Shown here piece after piece: positions 35,578 to 44,749 of a DNA stretch of 50,458 bases (position 1 is the first letter of the stretch; each line of letters opens with the position of its first letter). The DNA comes from Pseudomonas floridensis. GTDB taxonomy: Bacteria; Pseudomonadota; Gammaproteobacteria; Pseudomonadales; Pseudomonadaceae. The notes below the pieces were generated by a model. The model did no database searches, was not told the DNA's origin, and saw nothing but the letters and a program-made list of their open reading frames with translations. A program made the translations under genes and the position numbers. Location of the stretch: contig NZ_MUIO01000043.1 of NCBI RefSeq assembly GCF_002087235.1, positions 1 through 50,458 on the forward strand. The letters are read 5' to 3'.

Positions 35578-38318
35578 TCCTGTCCGACCAGTACCCGCCG
35601 CTTTCCGTGAAAAGGACCCTTTCCTTGTCAGTCTTCAAACAGACTCTGGGCCTCAGCCTGCTGACCTTCAGCGTCATGCAGGCCAACCTGGCGCTTGCCG
35701 CTGTCACACCCGCGACCGGCAATGAAGTCGAAGCGCGCGTCAGCTCCATCCTCGACAACATGAGTCAGTCGGAGAAGATCAACTTCACACGCGTCAACGA
35801 CGGCCACATGATCCCGCCTCTGCTCAAGTGGGGCATCAAGGGCACGGTTGCTTATGACTCGTCCATGGGCGTGCACGTCAACAACGCCACCTTCGGTGCG
35901 CAATACCCATCGCAATCGGCACTGGCCGCGACCTGGAGCATCAACCGCGCCAAGGAATTCGGCTTGGCGATTGCCTACGAAACGCGCATTTCAGGCGGCC
36001 AGCAAATGCTCTCGCCCGGCGTGAATCTTTATCGCACCCCGTACAACGGTCGTTCCGCCGAGTACCTCAGTGGTGAAGACCCGTTCCTCGGCGCCGTGCT
36101 CGCGCCAGCCGTGGTCAACGGCATTCAGGTGCAAGGCATCCAGGCCAGCGGCAAGCATTACCTGGCCAACGAACAGGAAGCCAATCGCCAGGCGGTCAAC
36201 GTCATCGCTGACGAACGCACCCTGCGCGAGCTGTACCTGCCGGGCTTTGAGTCGATGGTCAAGAACGCCAACGTCGCGTCGATCATGTGCGGTTTCAACA
36301 AGGTCAACGGCGATTACGCTTGTGAAAACCATCACCTGATCACCGAAGTGCTCAAGGGCGAATGGGGTTATCAGGGCACGGTCATCAGCGATTTCAACGC
36401 CATTCATGACGCGTTCAAGGGCGCGTGGGCCGGCACTGATATCGACATGCCGTCGGGTCTGCAATTTACCGAAGCCAAACTGCTGCCTTATCTGTGGAGC
36501 GGTCAGCTGACCCAGAACGTCATCGATGACAAGGTCAAGCGCAACCTGCGGGCGATCGTCAGTTACGACTTCCAGGAGAACCTCAACACCGCCAAGACCC
36601 TGGATCACCCTGAGTACGGCATGCGTGCCGCGCTGAACACGGCGCGTGAATCCATCGTGCTGCTGCGCAATGAGAACACCGCCGCGGGCAAACCATTGTT
36701 GCCGCTGGCGCGCACTGCGAAGATTGCGGTCATTGGCAATTGGGCTCACGACGTACCGGCATCGCCGTTCGGCACCGCCAACTCGCCGCCCAACAGCTAC
36801 GTGACCGAACTGAGCGGCTTGCAGCAACTGGCGTCCAGCAGCGCCAACGTGACCTACCTTTCGGAACTGAGCCTGAATCCGGCCAGTTCAGCCTGGTATC
36901 AGCCTGCCACCGGCAACAACGGCATCAATAATTCGGGGGTCAAGGCCGAGTACTTCTCCAACGCCAGCTTGTCCGGCGACCCGGCCGTGACCCGTGTCGA
37001 GCCCGGCGTGAACCTGAACTGGACCACCGGCACCAACGTCACCGACGCCGGCACCACCGCCGTTGCAGGTTTCAGCCCTTCGCCCGGTTCGTTCTCGGCA
37101 CGCTTCACCTCGGTCATCAAACCGGTGGTGTCCGGCCCGCAAGTGTTCAAGGTCCGTGCGGATGGCCCTTACAAGTTGTGGGTCAATGACGAACTGATCG
37201 TGGAAAGCGACGGCGTTCCGTACTCATCGGACGTGGTCAACGCGCTGACCACGTCAGGCAAGACCGCCGCCCTGACCGCAGGCAAGTCGTACACCGTCAA
37301 GCTTGAATACAAGCGCGTGCAGGGTAACTTCATTCCGGCACTCGGCGGCGTTACCGGCGTACAGATGAGCTGGGCTTCGTTGCGTCCGCCCAAGGATCTG
37401 TCGAAGTACGATGCAGTGGTCGTCGCCACTGGTACCACGTTCGAGAACGAAGGTGAAGGCTCCGACCACGGCTTCGATCTGCCTGATCAGCAGGCTGAAC
37501 TGGTCAGCTACGTGACCAAGGCCAACCCCAATACTATCGTCGTGATGCACGGCGGCGGCGTGGCCAACATGCAGCCGTGGGCCAACAAGGTCGGCGCAAC
37601 CCTGCAAGCCTGGTTCCCCGGTCAGCAAGGCGGTCAGGCGCTTGCGGAGATTCTGTTCGGCAAGGTCAACCCGTCGGGCAAGTTGCCGGTCACCATCGAC
37701 AAGAAGATCGAGGACAACCCGAGCTACGCTTCCTACCCGGATCCGGCTGCTTACCGTGGCGACAAGGCCCTGACCGAAATGACCTACAGCGAAGGCCTGT
37801 ACATGGGTTATCGCGGTTATGACCAGAGGCACGCCAAGCCCCTGTACCCGTTCGGTTACGGTTTGTCGTACACCACTTTCGCCTACAGCGACTTGAAACT
37901 GTCGACCAACGTGCTGACACCAGGCGCCACGATCGACGTGAAGTTCACCCTGACCAACACCGGTGACAAGGCAGGCTTCGAAGTGGCACAGCTTTACGTG
38001 CAACCTGTAAAACCTGCGGTCGATCGTCCGGAGAAAGAACTCAAGGGCTTCACCAAGGTGTACCTGCAGCCAGGCGAGAGCAAGACCGTCAGCATTCCGC
38101 TGGACTCGCGTTCGCTGGCTTACTACGTGGACAAGACCGCAAGCTGGGATGTCGACGCAGGCAAGTACAAGATTCTGGTCGGTGCGGATTCGGAAAATCT
38201 GACGCTCAACCGGACCCTGACGACCCTGTTCCCGGAAAAGCTGACCACCCGCGACAGCAATCCGCTGCCGTTGCCACTGCGCAAGGCGGTGCAGGTGTCA
38301 GCGTCGCAGCGATACTGA
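35574..38318 (+). CDS. GH3 beta-glucosidase with inserted PA14 domain
   Basis: Exported family 3 glycoside hydrolase of 914 residues that should release glucose from beta-glucosides. A signal peptide lies within residues 1-43. The GH3 N-terminal domain (about 50-330) holds the substrate-binding KHYLANEQE (194-202) and the nucleophile D273 in GTVISDFNAIHDAF. The GH3 C-terminal domain (about 355-780) is interrupted by a PA14 carbohydrate-binding domain (about 456-605, VKAEYFSNASLSG). It contains the acid/base region FENEGEGSDHGFDLP. A fibronectin III-like domain follows (about 805-890). The gene is coupled to the small secreted protein upstream and ends 26 bp from the convergent TetR gene. PA14-containing GH3 enzymes often act on oligosaccharides. 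Confidence 0.94.
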   Translation: MILSDQYPPLSVKRTLSLSVFKQTLGLSLLTFSVMQANLALAAVTPATGNEVEARVSSILDNMSQSEKINFTRVNDGHMIPPLLKWGIKGTVAYDSSMGVHVNNATFGAQYPSQSALAATWSINRAKEFGLAIAYETRISGGQQMLSPGVNLYRTPYNGRSAEYLSGEDPFLGAVLAPAVVNGIQVQGIQASGKHYLANEQEANRQAVNVIADERTLRELYLPGFESMVKNANVASIMCGFNKVNGDYACENHHLITEVLKGEWGYQGTVISDFNAIHDAFKGAWAGTDIDMPSGLQFTEAKLLPYLWSGQLTQNVIDDKVKRNLRAIVSYDFQENLNTAKTLDHPEYGMRAALNTARESIVLLRNENTAAGKPLLPLARTAKIAVIGNWAHDVPASPFGTANSPPNSYVTELSGLQQLASSSANVTYLSELSLNPASSAWYQPATGNNGINNSGVKAEYFSNASLSGDPAVTRVEPGVNLNWTTGTNVTDAGTTAVAGFSPSPGSFSARFTSVIKPVVSGPQVFKVRADGPYKLWVNDELIVESDGVPYSSDVVNALTTSGKTAALTAGKSYTVKLEYKRVQGNFIPALGGVTGVQMSWASLRPPKDLSKYDAVVVATGTTFENEGEGSDHGFDLPDQQAELVSYVTKANPNTIVVMHGGGVANMQPWANKVGATLQAWFPGQQGGQALAEILFGKVNPSGKLPVTIDKKIEDNPSYASYPDPAAYRGDKALTEMTYSEGLYMGYRGYDQRHAKPLYPFGYGLSYTTFAYSDLKLSTNVLTPGATIDVKFTLTNTGDKAGFEVAQLYVQPVKPAVDRPEKELKGFTKVYLQPGESKTVSIPLDSRSLAYYVDKTASWDVDAGKYKILVGADSENLTLNRTLTTLFPEKLTTRDSNPLPLPLRKAVQVSASQRY

Positions 38319-38344
38319 TGTAAAAAGGCTGCAACTATCCACGC

Positions 38345-38995
38345 TCAAGGACGAGCCTGGATATCCCGTCCCAGTCGTTGCGCGTAAACGTCGAAAACCG
38401 CCATCACGTCCACTTCTTCAGGGCACCTGAGCCACTGAATCTGCAAGCCGTCCATGACCGAAAAGATCTCTTGGGCAAGAGCTTGCACGTCTACATCCGC
38501 ACGAATCTCCCCCGCTTCCTTCAACGCATTCAGATGACCGCGTGCATGCTGGTGGGTCAGATGAAAACGCTCTTTGTGCCAGGACCAGGCAGGATGCGCA
38601 GGTGAAAGGCTTTCGGTGTTCATCAGCAACGCGGCCTGGCATTCGGCCGCATCCTCGATGCTGAAACTCATGCTCAACTTGATGAACTTGATAAAACCTT
38701 CAAGCGTCGGCTCGGTGACCAGGTCCTGAAAGCGGGACACCACACGCTGATCGCGACGCTCCAGCAACGCGTTCAGCAAGGCTTCCTTGTTGGGGAAGTG
38801 ATGCAGCAGTCCTACCGTCGTGATGCCAGCCAGCGTCGCCACGTCACGCATCGACGCGCTCGAATAACCATTGCGGGCGAAGATGATCGTGGCTGCATCC
38901 AGCAACGCTTTTTTGCGCAGGTCGCCCTTGGGCGCTCGGCGGCGTTTGGGTGCCGTCACCTCTGCTGCTTCATTCCCTGATTCGTCAACTGACAT
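38345..38995 (-). CDS. TetR family transcriptional regulator
   Basis: DNA-binding repressor of 216 residues. A basic N-terminal tail (PKRRRAPKGDLRKK) leads into the helix-turn-helix at about residues 28-75, with ARNGYSSASMRDVATLAGIT and LLHHFPNKEALL. The C-terminal ligand-binding domain is helical. It lies 33 bp downstream of the MATE exporter gene on the same strand, so the two are probably one operon in which the regulator controls its own expression and the exporter in response to a ligand. The ligand is unknown. The neighbouring GH3 gene is convergent, so its control by this protein is less likely. Confidence 0.9.
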   Translation of the reverse strand: MSVDESGNEAAEVTAPKRRRAPKGDLRKKALLDAATIIFARNGYSSASMRDVATLAGITTVGLLHHFPNKEALLNALLERRDQRVVSRFQDLVTEPTLEGFIKFIKLSMSFSIEDAAECQAALLMNTESLSPAHPAWSWHKERFHLTHQHARGHLNALKEAGEIRADVDVQALAQEIFSVMDGLQIQWLRCPEEVDVMAVFDVYAQRLGRDIQARP

Positions 38996-39028
38996 AAAAA
39001 CCTGATCACGCCTTGATTCGATGAGTTT

Positions 39029-40390
39029 TCAATATTTTCCGGCGACCGACGCCTGAACCCGGCTTCTGTAAAAGCGCCTGGCAGTCAGCGATGCCGTGAC
39101 GATCGAAACCGATGCGATCACCGCGTTGCCCGCAAACATGCCAGGCACTGCGCCACTGCCGCCGAACCAGTGAGCGCCTGCGTACACGAACGGCACCGTT
39201 CCGGCCGTGGCACGAAGCCAGGCGAACACAGCGACCAGCCACGAGCGATTCATGGTCATGAACACCGCGATGGCCACGAAGTCCAGGCCAATGATCACCC
39301 AGAGTCCACCACCCAGCCTGCAGTAATTCAAAAAGACCGTGCGAACCTCGCCTTCGAGCTGATACAGATCGGCGATGGTGCCACTGAACAATAGCAGCAC
39401 CAGCCAGACGGCCAATCCGTAACCGACCACCAGCCTGCGGGTAAAGACAATGGCCGAACGGACCCGGTCGTCACGCTGGGCACCGATATTCTGCCCCAGT
39501 ATCGGCGCCAGCGCGCCCGGCAGTGCAAAAAAGGCGCAGTAGGAAAATTGCAGCACGCGATCCATGACGCTCATGGCGGCCAGCGCCGAAGTGCCGAACG
39601 CTGCCAGCGAGGCGACCAGATAGGCCAGCCCGACCGGAGTCGCCAGATTGGCGGCCATGGCTGGCAGCGCCAGCTTGAAGGTCCGACCTGCGTGATTGCG
39701 CAGCAAGTTCAGGTTGCGGGAGAACGTCAGGCCGATTCGCCTACGCACCCAGTAGACGCCCAGGCAGGCCGACACACCGCCGGACAGCGCGAACGCCAGC
39801 CCGGCCCCTTCCAGCCCCAGACCAAGCCCGAAGATAAAGAACGGATCCGCCACCGCAAGCGTCGCGGCACCTGACAGCACTACACCCAGCGCACGGCGGT
39901 TATCGCCGACCGTCCTGAGCATTTGCGCGGCCATCTGCATCACGGCCTGTAAAACCGTCGCGGGCAACGCCAGCCAGATAAACCCGCGCGCCGCCTCGTA
40001 AACCGCGGCTTCAGCGCCAAGCCAATGGGTAATCGGCACCGCAAGCGCTAACTGCAGCGCCGCAGCAAGGCTGGACACCAGCAGAATCATCAGCATCAGA
40101 CTGCCACAAAGCCGCGCCACCGACTTCGTCACCCGGTGGCCAATACGTGCCGACAACACTGCAGTGGCGGCAATGATGAAACCGCTTGCCAGCGACATGT
40201 TGATGAACATCATCACCTTGGCGATACCAACCGCCGCCAGCAACACCGGGTCGTGCAGCATGGAAACGTAGACCAGCGTGAGGATGTCGACCAGAAACAC
40301 GGCGAACAGACTCAAGGCGCTGGTACTGGCGGTGACCATGACGTGACGCGAGACAGGACCTTCGGTAAATGTCGCGCTGGCTTCAGCCAT
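39029..40390 (-). CDS. MATE family efflux transporter
   Basis: Inner-membrane exporter of 453 residues with about 12 membrane segments in two homologous halves. It is expected to expel cationic or aromatic compounds using a proton or sodium gradient. Family landmarks are the N-terminal helix with ALSLFAVFLVDILTLVYVS, the QAVMQMAAQMLRTVGDNRRAL segment after TM4, and GALAPILGQNIGAQRDDRVRSA in the second half. The ATG has GGGGAG 5 nt upstream. It is the first gene of a probable MATE-TetR operon. Confidence 0.92.
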   Translation of the reverse strand: MAEASATFTEGPVSRHVMVTASTSALSLFAVFLVDILTLVYVSMLHDPVLLAAVGIAKVMMFINMSLASGFIIAATAVLSARIGHRVTKSVARLCGSLMLMILLVSSLAAALQLALAVPITHWLGAEAAVYEAARGFIWLALPATVLQAVMQMAAQMLRTVGDNRRALGVVLSGAATLAVADPFFIFGLGLGLEGAGLAFALSGGVSACLGVYWVRRRIGLTFSRNLNLLRNHAGRTFKLALPAMAANLATPVGLAYLVASLAAFGTSALAAMSVMDRVLQFSYCAFFALPGALAPILGQNIGAQRDDRVRSAIVFTRRLVVGYGLAVWLVLLLFSGTIADLYQLEGEVRTVFLNYCRLGGGLWVIIGLDFVAIAVFMTMNRSWLVAVFAWLRATAGTVPFVYAGAHWFGGSGAVPGMFAGNAVIASVSIVTASLTARRFYRSRVQASVAGKY

Positions 40391-40870
40391 TACGCTCCCC
40401 TGAACAGACTGGAGCCGAGCGCTTCTGGCGAAGGCTCAGCGAGGCGGCGATTCTAGTCGGGTTTGGAGGGCAAATAGCAGGGAAATTTTGGCGCAGGGTG
40501 CAATACCTTTCCAAGATCTGTTGATCTTGCAGAAATCATCGCAAGTCAGCCAAGGCGGGGCGGGATCGAAAGGAAGACCCGAAGCCAATCGATTCCGAGC
40601 TGCGGCTATCACAGGAAAGCCTGGCTCTATGCGAACAGTCGGCGAGGAAGGTCAGGCAAGGCAAAAACAGGCAGGGAAGCGGAGTCTGCGTGTTGTGAAT
40701 GATTATTGCGCGCCTGTTTTTAACGCAGCATCATCGAGCGCAGCCACTTTTCGTACACAGCTTAGAACCGATGAATGCGAGTCACTTGGTCGGATCTACG
40801 CTCTGCTAAAGCCAGGCAATTCCTGCCAATCAGGGTCTCGCGCGCGGTGACCGCCAAACAAAAAAGGCAC
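40391..40870. other. Intergenic region between the MATE gene and the tRNA-Asn terminator
   Basis: About 480 bp. It must contain the minus-strand promoter of the MATE gene. A 120-codon plus-strand frame at 40488-40850 starts with TTG, has no ribosome site and resembles no family. I see no repeat, integrase or attachment-site duplicate beside the tRNA. Confidence 0.5.
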
Positions 40871-40898
40871 AAAAAAACCCGCCAGTCAGGCGGGTTTC
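40868..40898 (-). terminator. Rho-independent terminator of tRNA-Asn
   Basis: On the minus strand a 9-bp stem (AAACCCGCC at 40897-40889, GGCGGGTTT at 40883-40875) with a 5-nt loop is followed by a run of T. It lies about 40 bp downstream of the tRNA gene. Confidence 0.88.
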
Positions 40899-40938
40899 TT
40901 GAGTGATTCCAAAGACTTTTTTTCTCTGGAACCTGATC

Positions 40939-41014
<76 letters not shown>

Positions 41015-41022
41015 ATGAGCGC

Positions 41023-41051
41023 TATGTTACTGATTCGCAAAACGAAGTCAA
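41023..41051 (-). promoter_or_regulatory. Promoter of tRNA-Asn
   Basis: On the minus strand TTGACT (41051-41046) and AACATA (41028-41023) are 17 bp apart. The predicted transcription start falls a few bases before the mature tRNA 5' end. Confidence 0.65.
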
Positions 41052-41187
41052 GCGAGCCCCGCAAATTTTTTCACTAAAAGTCCGATGAAAGAACGCTCGC
41101 TCGTCGTGAGACGGGTTCATGACCGTGCCCAAGGTGGCGTAGTGTATTTGCCCTTCCCCCGACCCAACCCTATCCGAGGTAAATCAG

Positions 41188-42813
41188 ATGCCCCTGAATA
41201 GTCATCTTGAAACGCTATTCCCCAGTGCCGATGACATTCCCGAACAGTACCGACCCGGCCCGGCCATCGAACAGCGCGATTATCTGGTGGACGGCGTCCT
41301 GCAGACCTGGGACGGTCCATTGGCCCCCGTGCGCAGCCCGGTGTGCGTACACGGCAGCAAGGGGCTGGAACACGTCATTCTGGGCAGTACGCCGTTACTC
41401 GATGCCGCCACCGCCATGACTGCGCTGGACGCAGCAGTCAGCGCCTGGGACAGAGGCCAGGGTCGCTGGCCGACGATGCGCGTTGCAGAGCGTATCCAGC
41501 ACGTCGAAGCGTTTCTCAAGCGCATGCGCGAACAGCGCACGGCGGTGGTCAATCTGCTGATGTGGGAGATCGGCAAGAACCTCAAGGATTCGGAGAAAGA
41601 ATTCGACAGGACCTGTGATTACATTGTCGACACCATCAATGCACTGAAGGAACTTGACCGCCGCTCCAGCCGCTTTGAGCTGGAACAGGACACGCTGGGC
41701 CAGATTCGCCGTGTGCCATTAGGCGTCACGCTGTGCATGGGCCCCTACAACTATCCGCTGAACGAGACGTTCACCACGCTCATTCCCGCGTTGATCATGG
41801 GTAACACCGTGGTGTTCAAACCGGCCAAGTTTGGCGTGCTGCTGATCCGCCCGCTGCTCGAGGCGTTTCGTGACAGCTTCCCGGCTGGCGTCATTAACGT
41901 CATCTACGGCAGCGGTCGCGACACGGTCAGCGCACTGATGGCCAGCGGGATGATCGATGTGTTCGCCTTCATCGGCACCAACAAAGCGGCCAGCGACCTG
42001 AAAAAGCTGCACCCGCGCCCGCACCGCCTGCGTGCGGCGCTGGGTCTGGACGCCAAGAACCCCGGCATCGTCCTGCCCGACGTGGACCTGGACAACGCAG
42101 TCAGCGAAGCGGTGACCGGCTCGCTGTCCTTCAACGGTCAGCGCTGCACGGCGTTGAAGATCTTCTTTGTGCACGAAGACGTGGTCGACAGTTTCCTGGA
42201 AAAATTCCAGCAGAAGCTGGCACAACTCAAGCCGGGCATGCCTTGGGAACCCGGCGTATCGCTGACACCGCTGCCCGAGCCTGGCAAGACCGATTATCTG
42301 CAAGGTCTGGTGGCTGACGCACTGGGTAAAGGCGCGAAGATCATCAATCACGGCGGCGCGCAGGTCAGTGAATCGTTCTTCTACCCTGCCCTGCTGTACC
42401 CGGTCACGCCCCAGATGCGTGTCTATCACGAAGAACAGTTCGGCCCGGTGGTCCCGGTGGTTCCCTACCGAAACCTGAAAACCGTGATCGACTACGTGCT
42501 GGACTCCGACTTCGGCCAGCAGTTGAGCATCTTCGGCAACGACTCTGCCCAGGTCGGGCGATTGGTGGACGCGTTCGCCAATCAGGTGGGCCGGATCAAC
42601 CTCAACGCCCAGTGCCAGCGCGGCCCGGACAAATACCCGTTTAACGGGCGCAAGAACTCGGCCGAGGGCACCCTGTCGGTCCATGATGCGCTGCGCGTGT
42701 TCTCGATCCGCACCCTGGTCGCAACGAAGTTTCAGGAAAGCAACAAACAACTGGTCAGCGACATCATTCGCAACCGCGAGTCGAGTTTCCTGACCACGGA
42801 CTACATTTTCTGA
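41188..42813 (+). CDS. NADP-dependent glyceraldehyde-3-phosphate dehydrogenase (GapN-like aldehyde dehydrogenase)
   Basis: Cytosolic aldehyde dehydrogenase-superfamily enzyme of 541 residues, expected to oxidise glyceraldehyde 3-phosphate to 3-phosphoglycerate without phosphate, making NADPH. It shows the cofactor-site segments MGPYNYPLNETFTTLIPALIMGN (about 184-206) and VVFKPAKF, the nucleophile C320 in FNGQRCTALK, and EEQFGPVVPVVPY near the C-terminus. The conserved glutamate of the usual LELGGK motif is not present: the aligned stretch reads LGLDAKNP (285-292), with Gly at the Glu position. The product name rests on overall resemblance to Pseudomonas GapN annotations; a different aldehyde substrate is possible. 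It is a single gene behind the tRNA. Confidence 0.82.
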   Translation: MPLNSHLETLFPSADDIPEQYRPGPAIEQRDYLVDGVLQTWDGPLAPVRSPVCVHGSKGLEHVILGSTPLLDAATAMTALDAAVSAWDRGQGRWPTMRVAERIQHVEAFLKRMREQRTAVVNLLMWEIGKNLKDSEKEFDRTCDYIVDTINALKELDRRSSRFELEQDTLGQIRRVPLGVTLCMGPYNYPLNETFTTLIPALIMGNTVVFKPAKFGVLLIRPLLEAFRDSFPAGVINVIYGSGRDTVSALMASGMIDVFAFIGTNKAASDLKKLHPRPHRLRAALGLDAKNPGIVLPDVDLDNAVSEAVTGSLSFNGQRCTALKIFFVHEDVVDSFLEKFQQKLAQLKPGMPWEPGVSLTPLPEPGKTDYLQGLVADALGKGAKIINHGGAQVSESFFYPALLYPVTPQMRVYHEEQFGPVVPVVPYRNLKTVIDYVLDSDFGQQLSIFGNDSAQVGRLVDAFANQVGRINLNAQCQRGPDKYPFNGRKNSAEGTLSVHDALRVFSIRTLVATKFQESNKQLVSDIIRNRESSFLTTDYIF

Positions 42814-42884
42814 CACTTCGGACGCATGCGTGCGCTGCACTTTGCAGCGCACCTGCCCACGCGATAACGCACTGAAATCGCATT

Positions 42885-42899
42885 TGATAACGATTATCG
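42885..42899. promoter_or_regulatory. Fur box upstream of the FecI-type sigma gene
   Basis: TGATAACGATTATCG matches the 7-1-7 Fur consensus (TGATAATnATTATCA) at 12 of 14 specified positions. It lies 71 bp upstream of the sigma gene start. This predicts repression by iron-loaded Fur. Confidence 0.75.
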
Positions 42900-42970
42900 A
42901 AAACAGCTAACATGCACGCTTTCGGGTAGGACATATCGCTCCGTCCCCTACGAAACGAGCACCAACCTCC

Positions 42971-43483
42971 GTGGATTCGTCCGCCAGCAAACTCGACCTC
43001 TATCTTGCACACCGCTCGGCCCTGGTGGATTACGCCACGCCGATCGTAGGTTGCCGTGCGCGTGCCGAAGATGTGGTTCAGGAAGCCTGGCTGCGATTCA
43101 GCGGGCGCCAGGACCAGAACCTCGAGATCAACAACCCGGTCGGCTACCTGTACCGGATTGTGCGCAACCTGTCGCTGGACCTTACGCGCAGCATGGCCAC
43201 CGAAAAGCGCCAGCCCGACAGTGACGCGCTGTTGGCCGAACTGCCCGCGGTCAATGCGTCACCCGAGCAGGAAGTGGTTGGCCAGGATGAACTGCAGCAA
43301 GTCGCCGACGCACTGGCCCGCTTGCCGGAGCGCACGCGCATGGCTTTCGAGATGCATCGTCTGGGCGGCTACACCCTGCAGCAAGTGGCCAGCGCCCTGG
43401 GGATTTCGGTTGGATTGACCCATCATCTGGTGCATGAAGCCTTGAGTCACTGCGCTACGTGGCTGGACCGTGGCAATGACTAA
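42971..43483 (+). CDS. FecI-type ECF sigma factor
   Basis: RNA polymerase sigma factor of 170 residues of the iron-starvation group. Region 2 (about 12-75) contains ARAEDVVQEAWLRF and NPVGYLYRIVRNLSLD. Region 4 (about 105-160) contains LARLPERTRMAFEMHRLGGYTLQQVASALGIS. The recognition helix (VGLTHHLVHEALSHC) departs from the common SLVEKHIARAL type, so its promoter specificity may be unusual. GTG 42971 is the only good start. A Fur box lies upstream and a FecR anti-sigma gene follows. Such pairs normally control one TonB-dependent receptor gene; no receptor gene is next to it in the window. Confidence 0.92.
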   Translation: MDSSASKLDLYLAHRSALVDYATPIVGCRARAEDVVQEAWLRFSGRQDQNLEINNPVGYLYRIVRNLSLDLTRSMATEKRQPDSDALLAELPAVNASPEQEVVGQDELQQVADALARLPERTRMAFEMHRLGGYTLQQVASALGISVGLTHHLVHEALSHCATWLDRGND

Positions 43484-43607
43484 GGCTGGCGACGAAAAAA
43501 ACAATCGAAACAAGCTGAAAAAAGTCGTCGCCCCTACGTCTTTTGCTGAAGGGCGCGATCCTGTGCGACCCTTGCTCACCTTTTCCGTCGCTGGAGACTT
43601 GCCGGAC

Positions 43608-44603
43608 ATGCCGCAGGCCGAACCTCGTCAGGCCCTTCTGAACATTGCTCTGGAGTGGTTGATGCGTGCCCGACAGGCACCCGACGACGCCCGCCTGCAC
43701 GACGAGATGCGCCAGTGGCAGGAGGCCGACCCGCAGAACGCCGAAGCGCTGCGCCGGGCTGAGCGGGTCTGGCAGTTAACCGGCCAGCTCACGCCGACCA
43801 CGGCCCATAAATGGCCGCCGATCCCGTCCGCCCACGAGGCGCCAGTTGCGCGCCCCCAAGTCAAAACGCACCCGGCAAGACGCCGCACCCTGAGCTGGGC
43901 CTTGGGCGGCGCCCTCGCAGCCTGTCTGGTGCTGGCACTCAACCCGACCTTCACGACCTTGTTGCAGGCCGACTTTGCCACCGCCAGCAATGAACGACGC
44001 GAGGTCCAGTTGCCCGATGGCAGCCGCGCCACCCTCGATCGCGATAGCGCCATTGCCGTGGATTTTTCAGACGCACACAGGGAGGTTCGTCTGTTGCAAG
44101 GCCAGGCCTTCTTCGAGGTCAAACCCGATCACGGTAAACCGTTCAACGTCCGGGTCCAGAGTCTCGACGTCACGGTGACCGGCACTGCATTCAACGTGGA
44201 CCTGAAATCCGGCGCTATCGATGTGGCGGTTCAGCACGGCTCGGTCAAAGTCAGCGAGCGTGACGCCCAGCGCCTGCTCAACCCCGGCGTCACTGCCGGC
44301 CAGCGTCTGACCGTCGATCGCTACAGCGGCCAGGCCCGACTGCTGAGCCAGCCCGCCAGCCGCATCGCGACCTGGCGCAACGACCGCCTGATCGCCGACA
44401 ACGCGCGCCTGGCCGATGTGGTCGACGAGCTACAGCGCTACTTGCCCGGCAAAGTCTGGCTCAAGGATCCGCAATTGGCTGAACTGCGCGTCACCGGTGT
44501 CTATGACACGCGCAACCCGCAAGCGGCGTTGCAGGCCATGGCCCAACCCCACGGTGCGCACGTCGAAAGCTGGACACCCTGGCTGCAAGTGCTGACACGG
44601 TAA
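43608..44603 (+). CDS. FecR-type anti-sigma factor
   Basis: Inner-membrane regulator of 331 residues that holds the FecI-type sigma factor until a receptor signals across the envelope. The cytosolic N-terminal domain has the [40 protein letters not shown] pattern (about 17-57). One membrane segment follows ([19 protein letters not shown], about 97-115). The periplasmic FecR domain has [23 protein letters not shown] and [10 protein letters not shown], then a secretin/TonB short domain near the end. ATG 43608 gives the usual family length; ATG 43476 overlaps the sigma stop and would add 44 residues with weaker third-position G+C (about 24 of 40 codons). Confidence 0.88.
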   Translation: MPQAEPRQALLNIALEWLMRARQAPDDARLHDEMRQWQEADPQNAEALRRAERVWQLTGQLTPTTAHKWPPIPSAHEAPVARPQVKTHPARRRTLSWALGGALAACLVLALNPTFTTLLQADFATASNERREVQLPDGSRATLDRDSAIAVDFSDAHREVRLLQGQAFFEVKPDHGKPFNVRVQSLDVTVTGTAFNVDLKSGAIDVAVQHGSVKVSERDAQRLLNPGVTAGQRLTVDRYSGQARLLSQPASRIATWRNDRLIADNARLADVVDELQRYLPGKVWLKDPQLAELRVTGVYDTRNPQAALQAMAQPHGAHVESWTPWLQVLTR

Positions 44604-44749
44604 ACCCCGCGCCGTTGAGCGGTCAGCCGCGCAAGCCCTGGCCGGCCGTCGGGACACCGGAATATGGCACTTTCACCCTATCAAGAAATACCGCGCGAAG
44701 CCGAAAGCTCGGCAATACAGCACCCTTCTCACGCGCAGGTATAAGAATA

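Noticed and set aside
40488..40850. 120-codon plus-strand frame between the MATE gene and tRNA-Asn
   Set aside because: TTG start, no ribosome site, low-complexity translation without family resemblance.
43476..43607. Longer FecR start at 43476
   Set aside because: It would add 44 poorly biased, Lys/Asn-rich residues not typical of FecR; kept only as an alternative start.
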